NCBI RefSeq assembly: GCF_003725415.1
Contig: NZ_RJQC01000001.1
Coordinates: forward strand, 207,228-271,227
Length of the DNA: 64,000 nt
Direction: 5' to 3'
DNA from: Absicoccus porci
Lineage (GTDB): Bacteria; Bacillota_I; Bacilli_A; Erysipelotrichales; Erysipelotrichaceae
A program made the translations under genes and the position numbers. Positions 46,901-55,467 of this stretch are shown here, piece by piece (position 1 is the first letter of the stretch; each line of letters begins with the position of its first letter). The notes below the pieces were generated by a model. It was given only the letters and a program-made list of their open reading frames with translations, was not told the origin of the DNA and did not search any database.

Positions 46901-48259
46901 CGTGCCGGAACCGTTGGTACGGTTGCAGAAAAGACCGCATATGGATATGTCAAAGGATATGAAGAAGAAATGGAAATTGAACCATTTCCGGATGTCAAAC
47001 GTGTTGATCTGGCCAAGAGTTGTGAAGGTGTGAAACGAACAACGGGTCAGCATCCGGCGGGTATTATCGTAGTTCCAGAAGATATGGATATCCATGATTT
47101 TACGCCAGTACAATATCCAGCCAATGATCCCCATGCGACATGGTTGACTACTCACTTTGATTTCCATCAGATTCATGATAATATCTTGAAATTCGATATT
47201 TTAGGTCATGTCGATCCAACGGCCATGAAGATGTTGGAAAATATAACGGGTATCGATGTTACGACGTTACCAATGAATGATAAAGAGACAATGGCTATTT
47301 TTAGTTCGGTGGAATCTTTACATATCGATACAACACGCTACGATCAAATTACGGGGGCCGCGGGTATTCCCGAATTTGGTACGCCATTTGTACGTGGTAT
47401 CTTGGAAAAAACTCGACCAACGACATTTTCGGAGTTGGTTACAATTTCAGGTTTGAGTCATGGTACCGATGTATGGCTAGGTAATGCGGAATCTTTGATT
47501 GATGCAGGAACCTGTAAATTAAGTGAAGTCATTGGTTGTCGTGATGATATCATGGTGCAGCTGATGGGTTATGGTATGAAGCCAAAATTGGCTTTCCAGA
47601 TCATGGAGTTTGTGCGTAAAGGAAGAGGCTTGAAAGATGAATGGATCAAGGAAATGAAGGCTTGTAACGTGCCGGATTGGTTCATTGATTCTTGTTTGAA
47701 GATCAAGTACATGTTCCCAAAAGCACATGCGGTGGCCTATGTCATGATGGCTGTGCGCATTGCTTGGTTCAAGGTGCATCGTCCAATTGCATATTATTGT
47801 ATGTTCTTTAGTATTCGTTGTGATGCGTATGACATTGCGACCATGATCAGTGGCGAACAGGCTATTCGTCAGAAAATGACAGAGATCAAGAAGAAAGAAA
47901 AAGAAGCGCCAAAAGAAGTAACGAAAAAAGATCGGGATATTTATTCAACGTTGGAGTTGGCTTTAGAGATGTTCTGTCGGGGTTATCGGTTTTCGAATAT
48001 GAGCATCACCCGAAGTGATGCGACCGATTTCATTCAAGATCCTGATGATGAAAAGAGTATCATTCCGCCATTTACGGCTTTGGATGGTTTGGGTGCCAAC
48101 GTTGGTCGATCCATCGTGAAAGCACGTAATGAACGTCCTTTCTTATCAAAAGAAGATTTGATCAATCGTACCCAATTATCAAGTTCGTTATTAAAGACCA
48201 TGGACAGTATGGGGGTAACCGAAGGATTAGATGAAGAAAATCAGATGACGTTGTTTTAG
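43967..48259 (+). CDS. polC: DNA polymerase III alpha subunit, Gram-positive type
   Basis: Main replicative polymerase with built-in proofreading. 1,430 residues: N-terminal region and OB domain (to about 290), PHP domain starting EWHVHSNFSEMDG (about 294) and split by an exonuclease (about 386–550, VSFDLETTGLS ... HRADYDAEVLS). PHP resumes, and then comes the polymerase core with the Zn-binding CPHCHHYEF...CPVCHHP (about 894–930) and catalytic VPDIDLNFSGDYQ (about 948). C-terminus includes the helix-hairpin-helix segment. Ends in a hairpin shared with cwlD. Confidence 0.98.
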   Translation: MSDMYELLGKCLSQEILPYFEKAQSFQSPIYHSVQNCLELSIQINHVLPFEVYRQTCHELKLALHTDIDLRIQAQDPKCTMSDLDLYVERIVAHHHEYQAFTYLHPFMENEVVCFATNDESRLAQLKRGLPQLEKALETYGISMDFVCRFREDEEEIETKEIALPKIAKPVVSTPKNNKYLKDVVFSSIGDLRVGMRSVAIEGHIFSVENRLLKSKRTLQELYISDYQDAIVAKRFEGKRCSIDEINAVKNGQTVRLTGEVVYDNYSKCDSFMISKLEVIPAKKREDTSKEKRIEWHVHSNFSEMDGVAAIENYIQTAYDWGMEAVGVCDHDVVQAFPFAQHKVEALTKQDPNRHFQMLYGCEMNMIDTHFQVVTNNDHRPLEQTTIVSFDLETTGLSQRLDKIIEFGAVKMVNREVVDRKQLFINPQMAIPADISNLTHITQKDVENAKPIDQVLDELLDWIGDAVLVAHNGSFDLGFMNAACRACGKPEMTNPMIDTLPLAQLMMDMKGYRLGAVCRHYGVAYDGEGAHRADYDAEVLSRCFCCMWNEWGSDATLDTLEHISSTDKWFKKHPSHITVFAKNKAGLKELFELVTMSHTKYLAYNKNSNSSLAHPRIVKHELKKYHEKGNLLFGTSCQNGEIFDLAHTRSEAELETALSFYDYVEIQPLDCYRNLLDRHAIHSVEDLKKILHFIIDKAEEMGIPVIASSDAHYVEPHDKRIRDIYINAKAIGGQRHPLYVFNAQKRKMSSAPNQHLRTTDEMLKEMSWLGEEKAYEYVIANPKHLKEMCDEIFPIHDKLYPPEIEGSDQKLRDICFKTAHEMYGNPLPDIVEKRLTRELDSIIGHGYYVVYYISHLLVKKSNDDGYIVGSRGSVGSSFAATMSGITEVNPLIPHYYCPHCHHYEFLEEGTVSSGFDLPDKECPVCHHPMKGDGQDIPFETFLGFEGDKVPDIDLNFSGDYQPVAHNYCKEVFGADHAFRAGTVGTVAEKTAYGYVKGYEEEMEIEPFPDVKRVDLAKSCEGVKRTTGQHPAGIIVVPEDMDIHDFTPVQYPANDPHATWLTTHFDFHQIHDNILKFDILGHVDPTAMKMLENITGIDVTTLPMNDKETMAIFSSVESLHIDTTRYDQITGAAGIPEFGTPFVRGILEKTRPTTFSELVTISGLSHGTDVWLGNAESLIDAGTCKLSEVIGCRDDIMVQLMGYGMKPKLAFQIMEFVRKGRGLKDEWIKEMKACNVPDWFIDSCLKIKYMFPKAHAVAYVMMAVRIAWFKVHRPIAYYCMFFSIRCDAYDIATMISGEQAIRQKMTEIKKKEKEAPKEVTKKDRDIYSTLELALEMFCRGYRFSNMSITRSDATDFIQDPDDEKSIIPPFTALDGLGANVGRSIVKARNERPFLSKEDLINRTQLSSSLLKTMDSMGVTEGLDEENQMTLF

Positions 48260-48275
48260 TCATCTGATTGTTTTT
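48239..48275. terminator. Bidirectional terminator overlapping polC and cwlD stops
   Basis: AATCAGATGAC (48239–48249) / GTCATCTGATT (48259–48269) followed by U run on the plus strand. Both stop codons fall in or beside the loop. Confidence 0.8.
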
Positions 48276-48942
48276 GTATATAGGAAATATAAGCATTGGC
48301 AATGGCTTTACAAATGGTTTTACGATAGGTGGATTGTTCTAAGTCTTGTAGTTCATTTTTGTTTGTGATGAAACCAACTTCGACCAACATGGATGGAATA
48401 GATAAGTTATCTACGACATATAATGGATAGTTGGTTGTAGTTTCAATGCCACGATCATATTCCCAACCGGATTTCGATAAGTTTTGGGCCATGGTTTTAT
48501 AAATGGCTTTGGATGCTTTATCGTCACATTTGACATAGGCTGTGTAACCATAAGCGGAAGCATCGGCCGAATTAAAGTGAATGGATAAATAATAATCGGC
48601 CTCTTCATCTTTCGTATATTGAACACGGGCTTTTAGATCTTTTGATACATTCGATGGCCATGAAACGGTATCGGATGTTCGGGTATAAACCACGCGAATG
48701 TTTTCGTCGGAAGCTTCTAAATATGTACCGATTTGTTTGGCATAGGCTAGCGTAAGTGATTTTTCATAGGTGCCATCGGCAGCAATGGCACCGGTATCAT
48801 AACCACCATGTCCTGCATCAATACATATAACAATGGCACTGTTTTGGTAGTGGATATAGCGAATGACACCAATGCCAATGACCCAAACAAGACAAAGTAA
48901 AACGATGAGTATTTTTTTTATTTGTTTATTCATATACTGCAT
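48256..48942 (-). CDS. cwlD: N-acetylmuramoyl-L-alanine amidase (Amidase_3)
   Basis: 228 residues with an N-terminal membrane/signal segment (about 7–27), then the Zn amidase domain: DAGHGGYDTGA (His and Glu/Asp ligands), YYLSIHFNSADAS, and the catalytic MLVEVGFITN. Cuts the stem peptide from glycan strands. CwlD in spore formers makes cortex muramic lactam, but the same family has vegetative roles, so the symbol is tentative. A second ATG lies three codons in; the first fits the AAAGGTG site better. Confidence 0.85.
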   Translation of the reverse strand: MQYMNKQIKKILIVLLCLVWVIGIGVIRYIHYQNSAIVICIDAGHGGYDTGAIAADGTYEKSLTLAYAKQIGTYLEASDENIRVVYTRTSDTVSWPSNVSKDLKARVQYTKDEEADYYLSIHFNSADASAYGYTAYVKCDDKASKAIYKTMAQNLSKSGWEYDRGIETTTNYPLYVVDNLSIPSMLVEVGFITNKNELQDLEQSTYRKTICKAIANAYISYIQKQSDD

Positions 48943-49068
48943 ATTACACCTTTCAGCTTAATTTAGAATTAAAAATAATTAGATTTTTTTGATGCTTGTT
49001 TTCAATGAAATTTACAAAGACAGAAGAAATGGAATCAGTTATAATAGACATACATGGAGGTCATTTCG

Positions 49069-50295
49069 ATGAGAGATAATGAAATGTTTGATATCATTGC
49101 CCAAGAGGAACAACGTCAATTGGACAATGTAGAATTGATTGCGAGTGAAAACTTTGTATCAAGAGAAGTGCGTGAAGCACAGGGTTCCGTATTGACCAAT
49201 AAATATGCAGAAGGTCTGCCTGGTCATCGTTATTATGGTGGTTGTGTCAATGTCGATAAAGCGGAACAATTAACGAAGGATCGTGCCATGAAATTGTTTG
49301 GTGCTGAATTTGTGAATGTGCAGCCACATTCTGGAGCACAAGCCAATATGGCGGTCTACAATGCCATTTTACAACCCGGTGATGTTGTGATGGGTATGAA
49401 CTTAACATCTGGCGGTCATTTGACACATGGTTCGGGTGTAAACTTTTCGGGTAAGTTGTATCATTTTATTGAATACAATGTAAATAAGGAAACCGAATTG
49501 ATTGATTACGATGAATTGGAACATATGGCCATGATCATTAAACCAAAATTGATCGTTGCGGGTGCTTCGGCATATCCACGTATTATTGATTTTAAACGTT
49601 TTGGTGAAATTGCACACAAATGTGGTGCATATTTAATGGTGGATATGGCTCATATTGCTGGTTTGGTTGCGTGTGGTTTGCATCCAAGTCCAATTCCTTA
49701 TGCGGATTTTGTGACGACAACTACGCATAAAACATTGCGTGGTCCTCGTGGTGGTATGGTTTTCTGTAAAGAAGAATTTGGTAAGAAATTGAATTCTTCG
49801 GTATTCCCTGGTCTACAAGGTGGTCCATTGGAACATGTCATTGCTGCCAAGGGTGTATGTTTATATGAAGCTATGCAACCAAGTTTTAAAGAATATATGG
49901 AACAAACATTAAAGAATGTTCAAGTGATGGTCAAAGGCTTCCAAGAAGCTGGTTATCGTTTGGTTTCTGGTGGTAGTGATAACCATTTATTATTGGTTGA
50001 CTTAAAAGGATCAAAGGGTATGACTGGTAAGCGTGGTGAATATTTATTGGATCTAGCTGGTATTACGGTCAATAAAAATACCATTCCATTTGAAACGGAA
50101 AAACCATTTGTGACTTCTGGTTTACGTATTGGAGCTGCTGCGATGACTTCACGTGGTTTCAAAGAAGCTGAATTTGAAAAAGTCATTCATTGGATCGTTG
50201 ATGTTTTAGATCATGATGATGAAGACTATGCAAAGAGCGTACGTAAAGAAGTTGTTGCTTTGACTCGTCAGTTCCCGGCTGAGGCGCAGATTTAA
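49069..50295 (+). CDS. glyA: Serine hydroxymethyltransferase
   Basis: Serine + THF to glycine + methylene-THF. 408 residues from the ATG preceded by ATGGAGGTC; an upstream ATG is part of the ribosome site. Contains [25 protein letters not shown] and the PLP-lysine motif [13 protein letters not shown]. The rlmH start overlaps the last base. The one-carbon product feeds folD at 55464. Confidence 0.97.
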   Translation: MRDNEMFDIIAQEEQRQLDNVELIASENFVSREVREAQGSVLTNKYAEGLPGHRYYGGCVNVDKAEQLTKDRAMKLFGAEFVNVQPHSGAQANMAVYNAILQPGDVVMGMNLTSGGHLTHGSGVNFSGKLYHFIEYNVNKETELIDYDELEHMAMIIKPKLIVAGASAYPRIIDFKRFGEIAHKCGAYLMVDMAHIAGLVACGLHPSPIPYADFVTTTTHKTLRGPRGGMVFCKEEFGKKLNSSVFPGLQGGPLEHVIAAKGVCLYEAMQPSFKEYMEQTLKNVQVMVKGFQEAGYRLVSGGSDNHLLLVDLKGSKGMTGKRGEYLLDLAGITVNKNTIPFETEKPFVTSGLRIGAAAMTSRGFKEAEFEKVIHWIVDVLDHDDEDYAKSVRKEVVALTRQFPAEAQI

Positions 50296-50765
50296 TGCGT
50301 CTGATTGCCATTGGCAAGAATAAGGATCGTAGTCTACAACAGTTACAGAAAGAATATATAAAGCGCTTATCATCGTTTGATACAATGGAGATCATTGAAG
50401 TAAAAGATGAGCCAAATATGCATACAGATCGTGAAAAAGAAGTCGACTTGATCAAAGAAAAGGAAGGGGAGAGGGTATTAGAAAAGATCAAACCTTCCGA
50501 TTGGGTGATTCTTTTGGATCTACATGGAAAGATGCTAGATAGTGTAGAATTTGCACATAAACTACAAAGATGGCAAGATCAAGGGGCTCATCTGGTATTT
50601 GTGATTGCGGGCTCACTGGGGCCTTCGAAAGATTTGGTGGATCGTGCCAATTTTCGTTGGAAATTATCAGATCTCACATTTACCCATTTGATGACAAGAA
50701 TACTGGTTTTAGAACAGGTGTATCGGGCGTTTATGATCAATCATCATCGTCAATATCATAAGTAA
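50295..50765 (+). CDS. rlmH: 23S rRNA pseudouridine1915 N3-methyltransferase
   Basis: 156 residues of the SPOUT family: N-terminal RLIAIGKNKD, the SAM-binding knot FVIAGSLGPSKDLVDRA, and C-terminal LTFTHLMTRILVLEQVYRA and the YHK end typical of RlmH. Starts with TAATG overlap on glyA. Methylates helix 69 in the ribosome. Confidence 0.96.
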   Translation: MRLIAIGKNKDRSLQQLQKEYIKRLSSFDTMEIIEVKDEPNMHTDREKEVDLIKEKEGERVLEKIKPSDWVILLDLHGKMLDSVEFAHKLQRWQDQGAHLVFVIAGSLGPSKDLVDRANFRWKLSDLTFTHLMTRILVLEQVYRAFMINHHRQYHK

Positions 50766-50838
50766 ATTTTGTATTCACAAATGATAGGTCTTGTGTTATT
50801 TTCTCTGTAAGAAAGGGGATTATGGTTTAGGGGATACC

Positions 50839-51027
50839 ATGAAGTTATATAGGGGATTGATTTGTGTCAATATTGTCTTTGCGTGTTTGATTTTATTCCA
50901 GATCATTGGTTATGCCTGGATGATACATAAGCAGCCAAGCTTAGCTTGGCAATTGGATATACTATGTATCATTGGTTGTGTAATTGATATTATTTGGTGT
51001 GTTCATGCATGGATCGAGGAGGAGTGA
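50839..51027 (+). CDS. Small two-helix membrane protein (62 aa)
   Basis: ATG at 50839 with a weak TAGGGGA site (an upstream in-frame ATG at 50791 gives 78 residues). Product MKLYRGLICVNIVFACLILF..., with two hydrophobic stretches (about 5–27 and 36–54) and an acidic end WIEEE. No family recognised. It sits between rlmH and the pgk promoter with its own terminator, so it is probably a real gene. Confidence 0.5.
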   Translation: MKLYRGLICVNIVFACLILFQIIGYAWMIHKQPSLAWQLDILCIIGCVIDIIWCVHAWIEEE

Positions 51028-51044
51028 AAATGGCTCCTCTTTTT
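51016..51044 (+). terminator. Terminator after small membrane protein gene
   Basis: GAGGAG / CTCCTC stem with U-rich tail, overlapping the stop codon. Confidence 0.7.
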
Positions 51045-51091
51045 CTTTTTGTGAATTTTTACACTAACTTCTAGGAAAACCAAAAATCAAG

Positions 51092-51100
51092 TGTTATAAT
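51092..51100 (+). promoter_or_regulatory. Extended -10 promoter of pgk–tpiA
   Basis: TGTTATAAT at 51092–51100 is a consensus extended -10 box; the -35 region is weak. Confidence 0.6.
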
Positions 51101-51134
51101 AAATACGCATATTTATACAGTAGGAGGAGTTTAA

Positions 51135-52322
51135 ATGGCAAAAAGAACTGTAAAAGACCTTGATGTAAATGGTAAAAAGGTCCTTGTACGTGTTGACTTC
51201 AACGTACCTAGACAAGATGGTGTGATTACGGATGATAACCGTATCCAAATGGCATTGCCAACCATTAAGTATTTAGTTGAAAACAATGCGAAAGTCGTAT
51301 TATTCTCACATTTAGGTAAAGTAAAAACAGAAGAAGACAAAGCAAAAAACAATTTGGAATGTGCTGCTGTTCGTTTACAAGAATTATTGCCTGATACAAA
51401 AGTAACTTTCTGTCCTGAAACAAGAGGAGCTACATTGGAAAATGCCGTAGCTGCTATGAAAGATGGCGAAATCTTAGTTGTTCAAAATACACGTTATGAA
51501 CCAGGTGAATCCAAGAACGATCCTGAATTAGGAAAATATTGGGCAAGCTTAGGTGATGTATTTGTGGAAGATGCTTTTGGATCGGTTCATAGAGCACATG
51601 CTTCTACCGTTGGTATCCCAACAAATTTGAAAGAAAATGGAATTGGCTTCTTGGTAGAACGAGAAGTTACAATGTTAGGTAAAGCAGTGGATAATCCTCT
51701 TCATCCTTTCGTTGCTATCATTGGTGGATCAAAAGTTTCTAGTAAGATCGATGTTATTGATAACTTATTGAAGAAAGCCGACAAAGTTATCATCGGTGGT
51801 GGAATGGCTTATACATTCTCTGCTGCACAAGGTGGTAAGATTGGTGATTCTTTAGTCGAAGAAGATAAGATTGATTTGGCAAAAGAATACTTAGAAAAAG
51901 CTGGCGACAAATTGGTATTACCAGTTGATAATGTCATTGCGGATGCATTCTCTGAAGATGCAAACACAAAATATGCTGATGCAGGTGAAATTCCTGATGG
52001 ATGGCAAGGATTGGATATTGGTCCTAAAACAGTTGAATTGTTCAAACAAACATTGGCTGGTGCCAAGACCGTTGTATGGAATGGACCAATGGGTGTATTC
52101 GAAATGAAGAAATTTGCGAAAGGTACAGAAGAAATTTGTAAAGCCATTTCTGAATTACCAGATGCAATCACTGTCATTGGTGGTGGAGATTCAGCAGCTG
52201 CCGCAAAACAATTAGGATATGCTGATAAATTCTCTCATGTATCGACTGGTGGAGGGGCTTCACTAGAATATATGGAAGGTAAAACATTACCAGGTATCGC
52301 AATTATTAGCGATAAAGACTAA
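51135..52322 (+). CDS. pgk: Phosphoglycerate kinase
   Basis: Glycolytic ATP formation from 1,3-bisphosphoglycerate. 395 residues with [14 protein letters not shown], the FSHLGK substrate site, and C-terminal [14 protein letters not shown] and [20 protein letters not shown] ribosome site. Followed 23 bases later by tpiA; gapA is not adjacent, unlike many Firmicutes. Codon use is A/T-rich as expected for a highly expressed gene here. Confidence 0.98.
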   Translation: MAKRTVKDLDVNGKKVLVRVDFNVPRQDGVITDDNRIQMALPTIKYLVENNAKVVLFSHLGKVKTEEDKAKNNLECAAVRLQELLPDTKVTFCPETRGATLENAVAAMKDGEILVVQNTRYEPGESKNDPELGKYWASLGDVFVEDAFGSVHRAHASTVGIPTNLKENGIGFLVEREVTMLGKAVDNPLHPFVAIIGGSKVSSKIDVIDNLLKKADKVIIGGGMAYTFSAAQGGKIGDSLVEEDKIDLAKEYLEKAGDKLVLPVDNVIADAFSEDANTKYADAGEIPDGWQGLDIGPKTVELFKQTLAGAKTVVWNGPMGVFEMKKFAKGTEEICKAISELPDAITVIGGGDSAAAAKQLGYADKFSHVSTGGGASLEYMEGKTLPGIAIISDKD

Positions 52323-52345
52323 TTATTAAAGGAGAAGAATAGATC

Positions 52346-53095
52346 ATGGCAAGAAAACCAATTATTGTTGGAAACTGGAAAATGAATAAAAACAATGCGG
52401 AAACAAAAGCATTCTTTGAAAAAGTAGATGCTGTTGCCGCAACAGATACAGCTACATATGGAATCGGTGCTCCATTCACTGATTTACGTACAGCTTTAGA
52501 CAACGCAAAAAATTTGATCGTTGCTGCTGAAAACTGTCACTTTGAAGATTCTGGTGCTTTCACTGGTGAAGTATCTGTTCCAATGTTGGAAGAATTAGGA
52601 ATCAAATGGTGTATCATTGGTCACTCTGAACGTCGTCAAATGTTTGGTGATACAGATGAAACAGTCAACAAAAAAGCACATCGTTTGATCAAAGCTGGTA
52701 TTACACCTATTTTATGTATTGGTGAAACAGAAGAACAATACGATGCTGGTCAATCTGCACAAGTCATCAAAGATGAATTGAAAGGTTCTTTAGCTGATCT
52801 AGCTCCAGAAGCTGTAGCAAAAATGGTCATCGCTTATGAACCAATTTGGGCAATTGGTACAGGTAAGAGTGCTTCGGTTGAAATCGCTGAAAATTGCTGC
52901 AAGACAGTTCGTGATACTGTTCGTGAATTGTTTGGTGATCAAGCAGCTGATGAAGTACGTATTCAATATGGTGGAAGTGTAAAACCAAATAACGTAGAAG
53001 AATATATGGCTCAACCAGATATCGATGGTGCCTTAATTGGTGGTGCTTCTTTAAAAGAAGATAGCTTCATCGAAATCATTGAAAAAACAAAATAG
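52346..53095 (+). CDS. tpiA: Triosephosphate isomerase
   Basis: 249 residues with GNWKMNKN (catalytic Asn/Lys), IIGHSERRQMFG (catalytic His) and AYEPIWAIGTGKSA (catalytic Glu), and the GGSVKPNN phosphate site. Co-transcribed with pgk. Confidence 0.98.
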   Translation: MARKPIIVGNWKMNKNNAETKAFFEKVDAVAATDTATYGIGAPFTDLRTALDNAKNLIVAAENCHFEDSGAFTGEVSVPMLEELGIKWCIIGHSERRQMFGDTDETVNKKAHRLIKAGITPILCIGETEEQYDAGQSAQVIKDELKGSLADLAPEAVAKMVIAYEPIWAIGTGKSASVEIAENCCKTVRDTVRELFGDQAADEVRIQYGGSVKPNNVEEYMAQPDIDGALIGGASLKEDSFIEIIEKTK

Positions 53096-53114
53096 TTAAT
53101 GATAATAAAATGTG

Positions 53115-53148
53115 GCGGACTTGGTAAATTGCCGAGTTCGCTTTTTTT
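53115..53148 (+). terminator. Terminator after pgk–tpiA
   Basis: GCGGACTTGG / CCGAGTTCGC stem (G-U pairs) and seven U. Confidence 0.8.
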
Positions 53149-53178
53149 CTTTGCTTTATCAACAATTTTTCGTCAAAA

Positions 53179-53232
53179 GTCAACTTGTGGGAGTCTTAGT
53201 CAACTTGCAAACATTGTCTATCTATGTTAAAT
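53179..53232 (+). promoter_or_regulatory. Promoter with 20-bp-spaced direct repeats before secreted hydrolase gene
   Basis: GTCAACTTG occurs at 53179–53187... and again 20 bases later (53199–53207), a two-helical-turn spacing typical of response-regulator tandem sites. TTGCAA (53205–53210), a 16-base spacer and TTAAAT (53227–53232) form the likely promoter, with the second repeat overlapping the -35. Confidence 0.45.
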
Positions 53233-53271
53233 TATTGTTGTACAATTTTAAACCGATGGGAGGTTGAATAT

Positions 53272-54411
53272 ATGAATTTTGTAGAAAATAATGGAAAAAA
53301 AGTCGCCGCAATCTTGTGTGTAGCCTCTGCACTTCCAGTTGTTGGTACAATCTACGCCATGGAATCACAACCTGGATGGCATGGTGACAAATATGTAAAA
53401 AAAGATCATACAATCGCAAAAAATAGTTGGATTACTTCAAACAAAAAATCCATTTATCTAGATAAAGATGGAAAAGCAGATACAGAAAAAACATATAATG
53501 CTAGTGCTACTGCACTTTCTGATGATACTGTAGCTACAGTTGCTGACAGTGTTAAAGCATCTACTGTAGAAGCTGTAGATACAGAATCAAATAATGTAGC
53601 TGAGAGTGCAAAAGCCTCAGCATCTGTAGATCAAACAGATGTTGCTGATACAAAGGTCGCAACTGTTGTTGATGAAACGAAGAAAGCAGATACTGCAGAT
53701 GTATTAGAAAAAGCTGCTTCTACTTCTGATGTCGTAACAGTTGTAGCTGATAATACACAAAATACAGCTACAACACCAGTCAAGGAAGAAACGACAACCG
53801 TTGTACAACAACCTACAACTACAGTCGATAATACGCAAACAACGACACCTACAAATACGCAGACAACAACACCTACACAACCTGCAGCACCTGCAAATAA
53901 CACGCAGACAACAACACCTGCACAACCAACAGCTCCTGCTGATAATACGCAGACAACAACGCCTGCACAACCTACAACACCTGTTGATAATACACAGACA
54001 ACAACGCCTACAACACCTACCAATACAACAACACAAAATAGTTCATTCAATGAACGTGTAGCGCAAGCTGCATTAGCTGAAATTGGTGAACATGAATGGT
54101 GTACAAATACGGCAACGGATGCATTGAATGCCGCTGCTGGTAGTGAAGTATATGGTGTATACTGGCCAGATCAATACCAAAGCTTAGGTACAGTATTTAC
54201 AGATCGCTCTTTGTTGCAACCTGGTAACTTGGTTTATTATGCGAATGATGGCCGTGCCGGTTCCGAAGGTGTCGTAGTACCAGATCATATTGCCGTTTAT
54301 GTTGGTAATGATACGGTTGTCAATGGTGGTTGGGGCTATACCGCAAATGTCGCTGCTTCCAATATTGATGTTCCATCGGGAACACAGTATTATATTGCCA
54401 TTAATCAATAA
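53272..54411 (+). CDS. Secreted repeat protein with C-terminal CHAP/NlpC-P60-like hydrolase domain
   Basis: 379 residues from the ATG after GGGAGG. Signal peptide about 1–30. A charged region and then an Ala/Asp/Val-rich stretch lead into Thr/Pro/Gln-rich tandem repeats of about 15 residues (NTQTTTPAQPTAPAD type, about 184–258), and a C-terminal domain from about 263. There Cys (EHEWCTNTATDAL) and His (VPDHIAVYVG) fit a cysteine peptidase/amidase that cuts peptidoglycan. The repeats form a wall-spanning linker. It follows a glycolysis operon but has its own promoter. Exact bond cut is unknown. Confidence 0.8.
   Translation: MNFVENNGKKVAAILCVASALPVVGTIYAMESQPGWHGDKYVKKDHTIAKNSWITSNKKSIYLDKDGKADTEKTYNASATALSDDTVATVADSVKASTVEAVDTESNNVAESAKASASVDQTDVADTKVATVVDETKKADTADVLEKAASTSDVVTVVADNTQNTATTPVKEETTTVVQQPTTTVDNTQTTTPTNTQTTTPTQPAAPANNTQTTTPAQPTAPADNTQTTTPAQPTTPVDNTQTTTPTTPTNTTTQNSSFNERVAQAALAEIGEHEWCTNTATDALNAAAGSEVYGVYWPDQYQSLGTVFTDRSLLQPGNLVYYANDGRAGSEGVVVPDHIAVYVGNDTVVNGGWGYTANVAASNIDVPSGTQYYIAINQ
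53826..54010 (+). repeat. 45-bp tandem coding repeats
   Basis: Three to four imperfect copies of a 45-bp unit containing AATACGCAGACAACAACGCC encode the Thr/Pro/Gln linker of the secreted hydrolase. Near-identical DNA suggests copy number can change by slippage. Confidence 0.8.
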
Positions 54412-54418
54412 TCTATTT

Positions 54419-54444
54419 AGCCTGGTAACACCCAGGCTTTTTTT
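54419..54444 (+). terminator. Terminator after secreted hydrolase gene
   Basis: AGCCTGG / CCAGGCT stem and seven U. Confidence 0.85.
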
Positions 54445-54544
54445 GTGCCTGGATTGTGGTATCATTAGAATTATGAAAAAATTGAAAAGCGAACACACAA
54501 AATAAAGGTGAACGCAAATATAAGAAATGGAGAGGAAAAATTTT

Positions 54545-55024
54545 ATGCGAATTGGTCAAGCCATTGATATTCATCAACTGGTTAGTGGAAGACCATTGAT
54601 TTTAGGTGGTGTTTCCATTCCCCATGATCAAGGATTATTGGGACATTCGGATGCTGATGTTTTGGTTCATGCGATTGGTGAAAGCATCTTAGGCGCATTG
54701 GCTCTGGGCGATCTGGGAAAGCATTTTCCGGATACAGATCCAAAATATAAAGATATCGATAGTATGAAGATCCTAGCTAAGATCTATGAAATGATGAAAG
54801 AAAGGAAGTATCATGTAGGCAATGTGGATGCAACCATTTTAGCTGAAAAGCCAAAAATGGCCCCATATATTCAGCAGATGCGACAAAATTTGGCGGACTG
54901 TTTACATTGTTCTGTTGATCAAATTTCAATTAAAGCCACACGCGGCGAAAAAATGGGATTTGTGGGAAAGGAAGAAGGCATGGTTGCGATGAGCATATGT
55001 CTTTTGGAGGAAGAATGCGCGTAG
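54545..55024 (+). CDS. ispF: 2-C-methyl-D-erythritol 2,4-cyclodiphosphate synthase
   Basis: Non-mevalonate isoprenoid pathway. 159 residues from MRIGQAIDIHQL (metal Asp/His), with GHSDADVLVHAI as the other metal His, and the end KATRGEKMGFVGKEEG. AGAGGAAA ribosome site; an in-frame ATG six codons upstream lacks one. Overlaps dtd by 10 bases. Confidence 0.95.
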   Translation: MRIGQAIDIHQLVSGRPLILGGVSIPHDQGLLGHSDADVLVHAIGESILGALALGDLGKHFPDTDPKYKDIDSMKILAKIYEMMKERKYHVGNVDATILAEKPKMAPYIQQMRQNLADCLHCSVDQISIKATRGEKMGFVGKEEGMVAMSICLLEEECA

Positions 55025-55467
55025 TTGTTCAAAGAGTATCGCATGCTTCCTGTACCATTGATGGACAAGTCACAGGAAGTATTCAACAAGGATTTCTTAT
55101 CTTGGTTGGTTTTGCACCCGATGATACCCAAACGATCGTTGATAAAATAATCCATAAAATCATCAATCTACGTGTATTTGAAGATGAAAATGGTAAAATG
55201 AACTTGTCGATGCAAACGATTGGGGGAGCCATCTTATCGATTTCTCAATTTACTTTGTATGCCAATTGTAAAAAAGGCAACCGACCTAGTTTCGTGAAAG
55301 CCGCCAAACCCGATTTAGCGATTCCACTTTATGATTATTTCAATCAAGCCATGCAAGCACAAGGAATTCATGTCGAAACAGGCGTGTTTGGTGCCAATAT
55401 GAAAATTGATTTATGCAACGATGGGCCAGTGACCATTGTGTTAGACAGTGAGGAGATATGTAAATGA
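55015..55467 (+). CDS. dtd: D-aminoacyl-tRNA deacylase
   Basis: Frees tRNA from D-amino acids and glycine mischarges. 150 residues starting MRVVVQRVSHASCTIDG, with the signature SQFTLYANCKKGNRP and the cross-dimer GPVT motif in NDGPVTIVLDS. Begins within ispF; ends in a TAAATGA overlap with folD. Confidence 0.95.
   Translation: MRVVVQRVSHASCTIDGQVTGSIQQGFLILVGFAPDDTQTIVDKIIHKIINLRVFEDENGKMNLSMQTIGGAILSISQFTLYANCKKGNRPSFVKAAKPDLAIPLYDYFNQAMQAQGIHVETGVFGANMKIDLCNDGPVTIVLDSEEICK

Noticed and set aside
53826..54010. Repeats considered as a CRISPR array
   Set aside because: In-frame 45-bp coding repeats without unique spacers, inside a clear gene; no cas genes nearby.
53631..54050. Long Cys/Val-rich open frame opposite the secreted hydrolase
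   Set aside because: Produced by the antisense of Thr/Gln/Pro repeats; no start signal.
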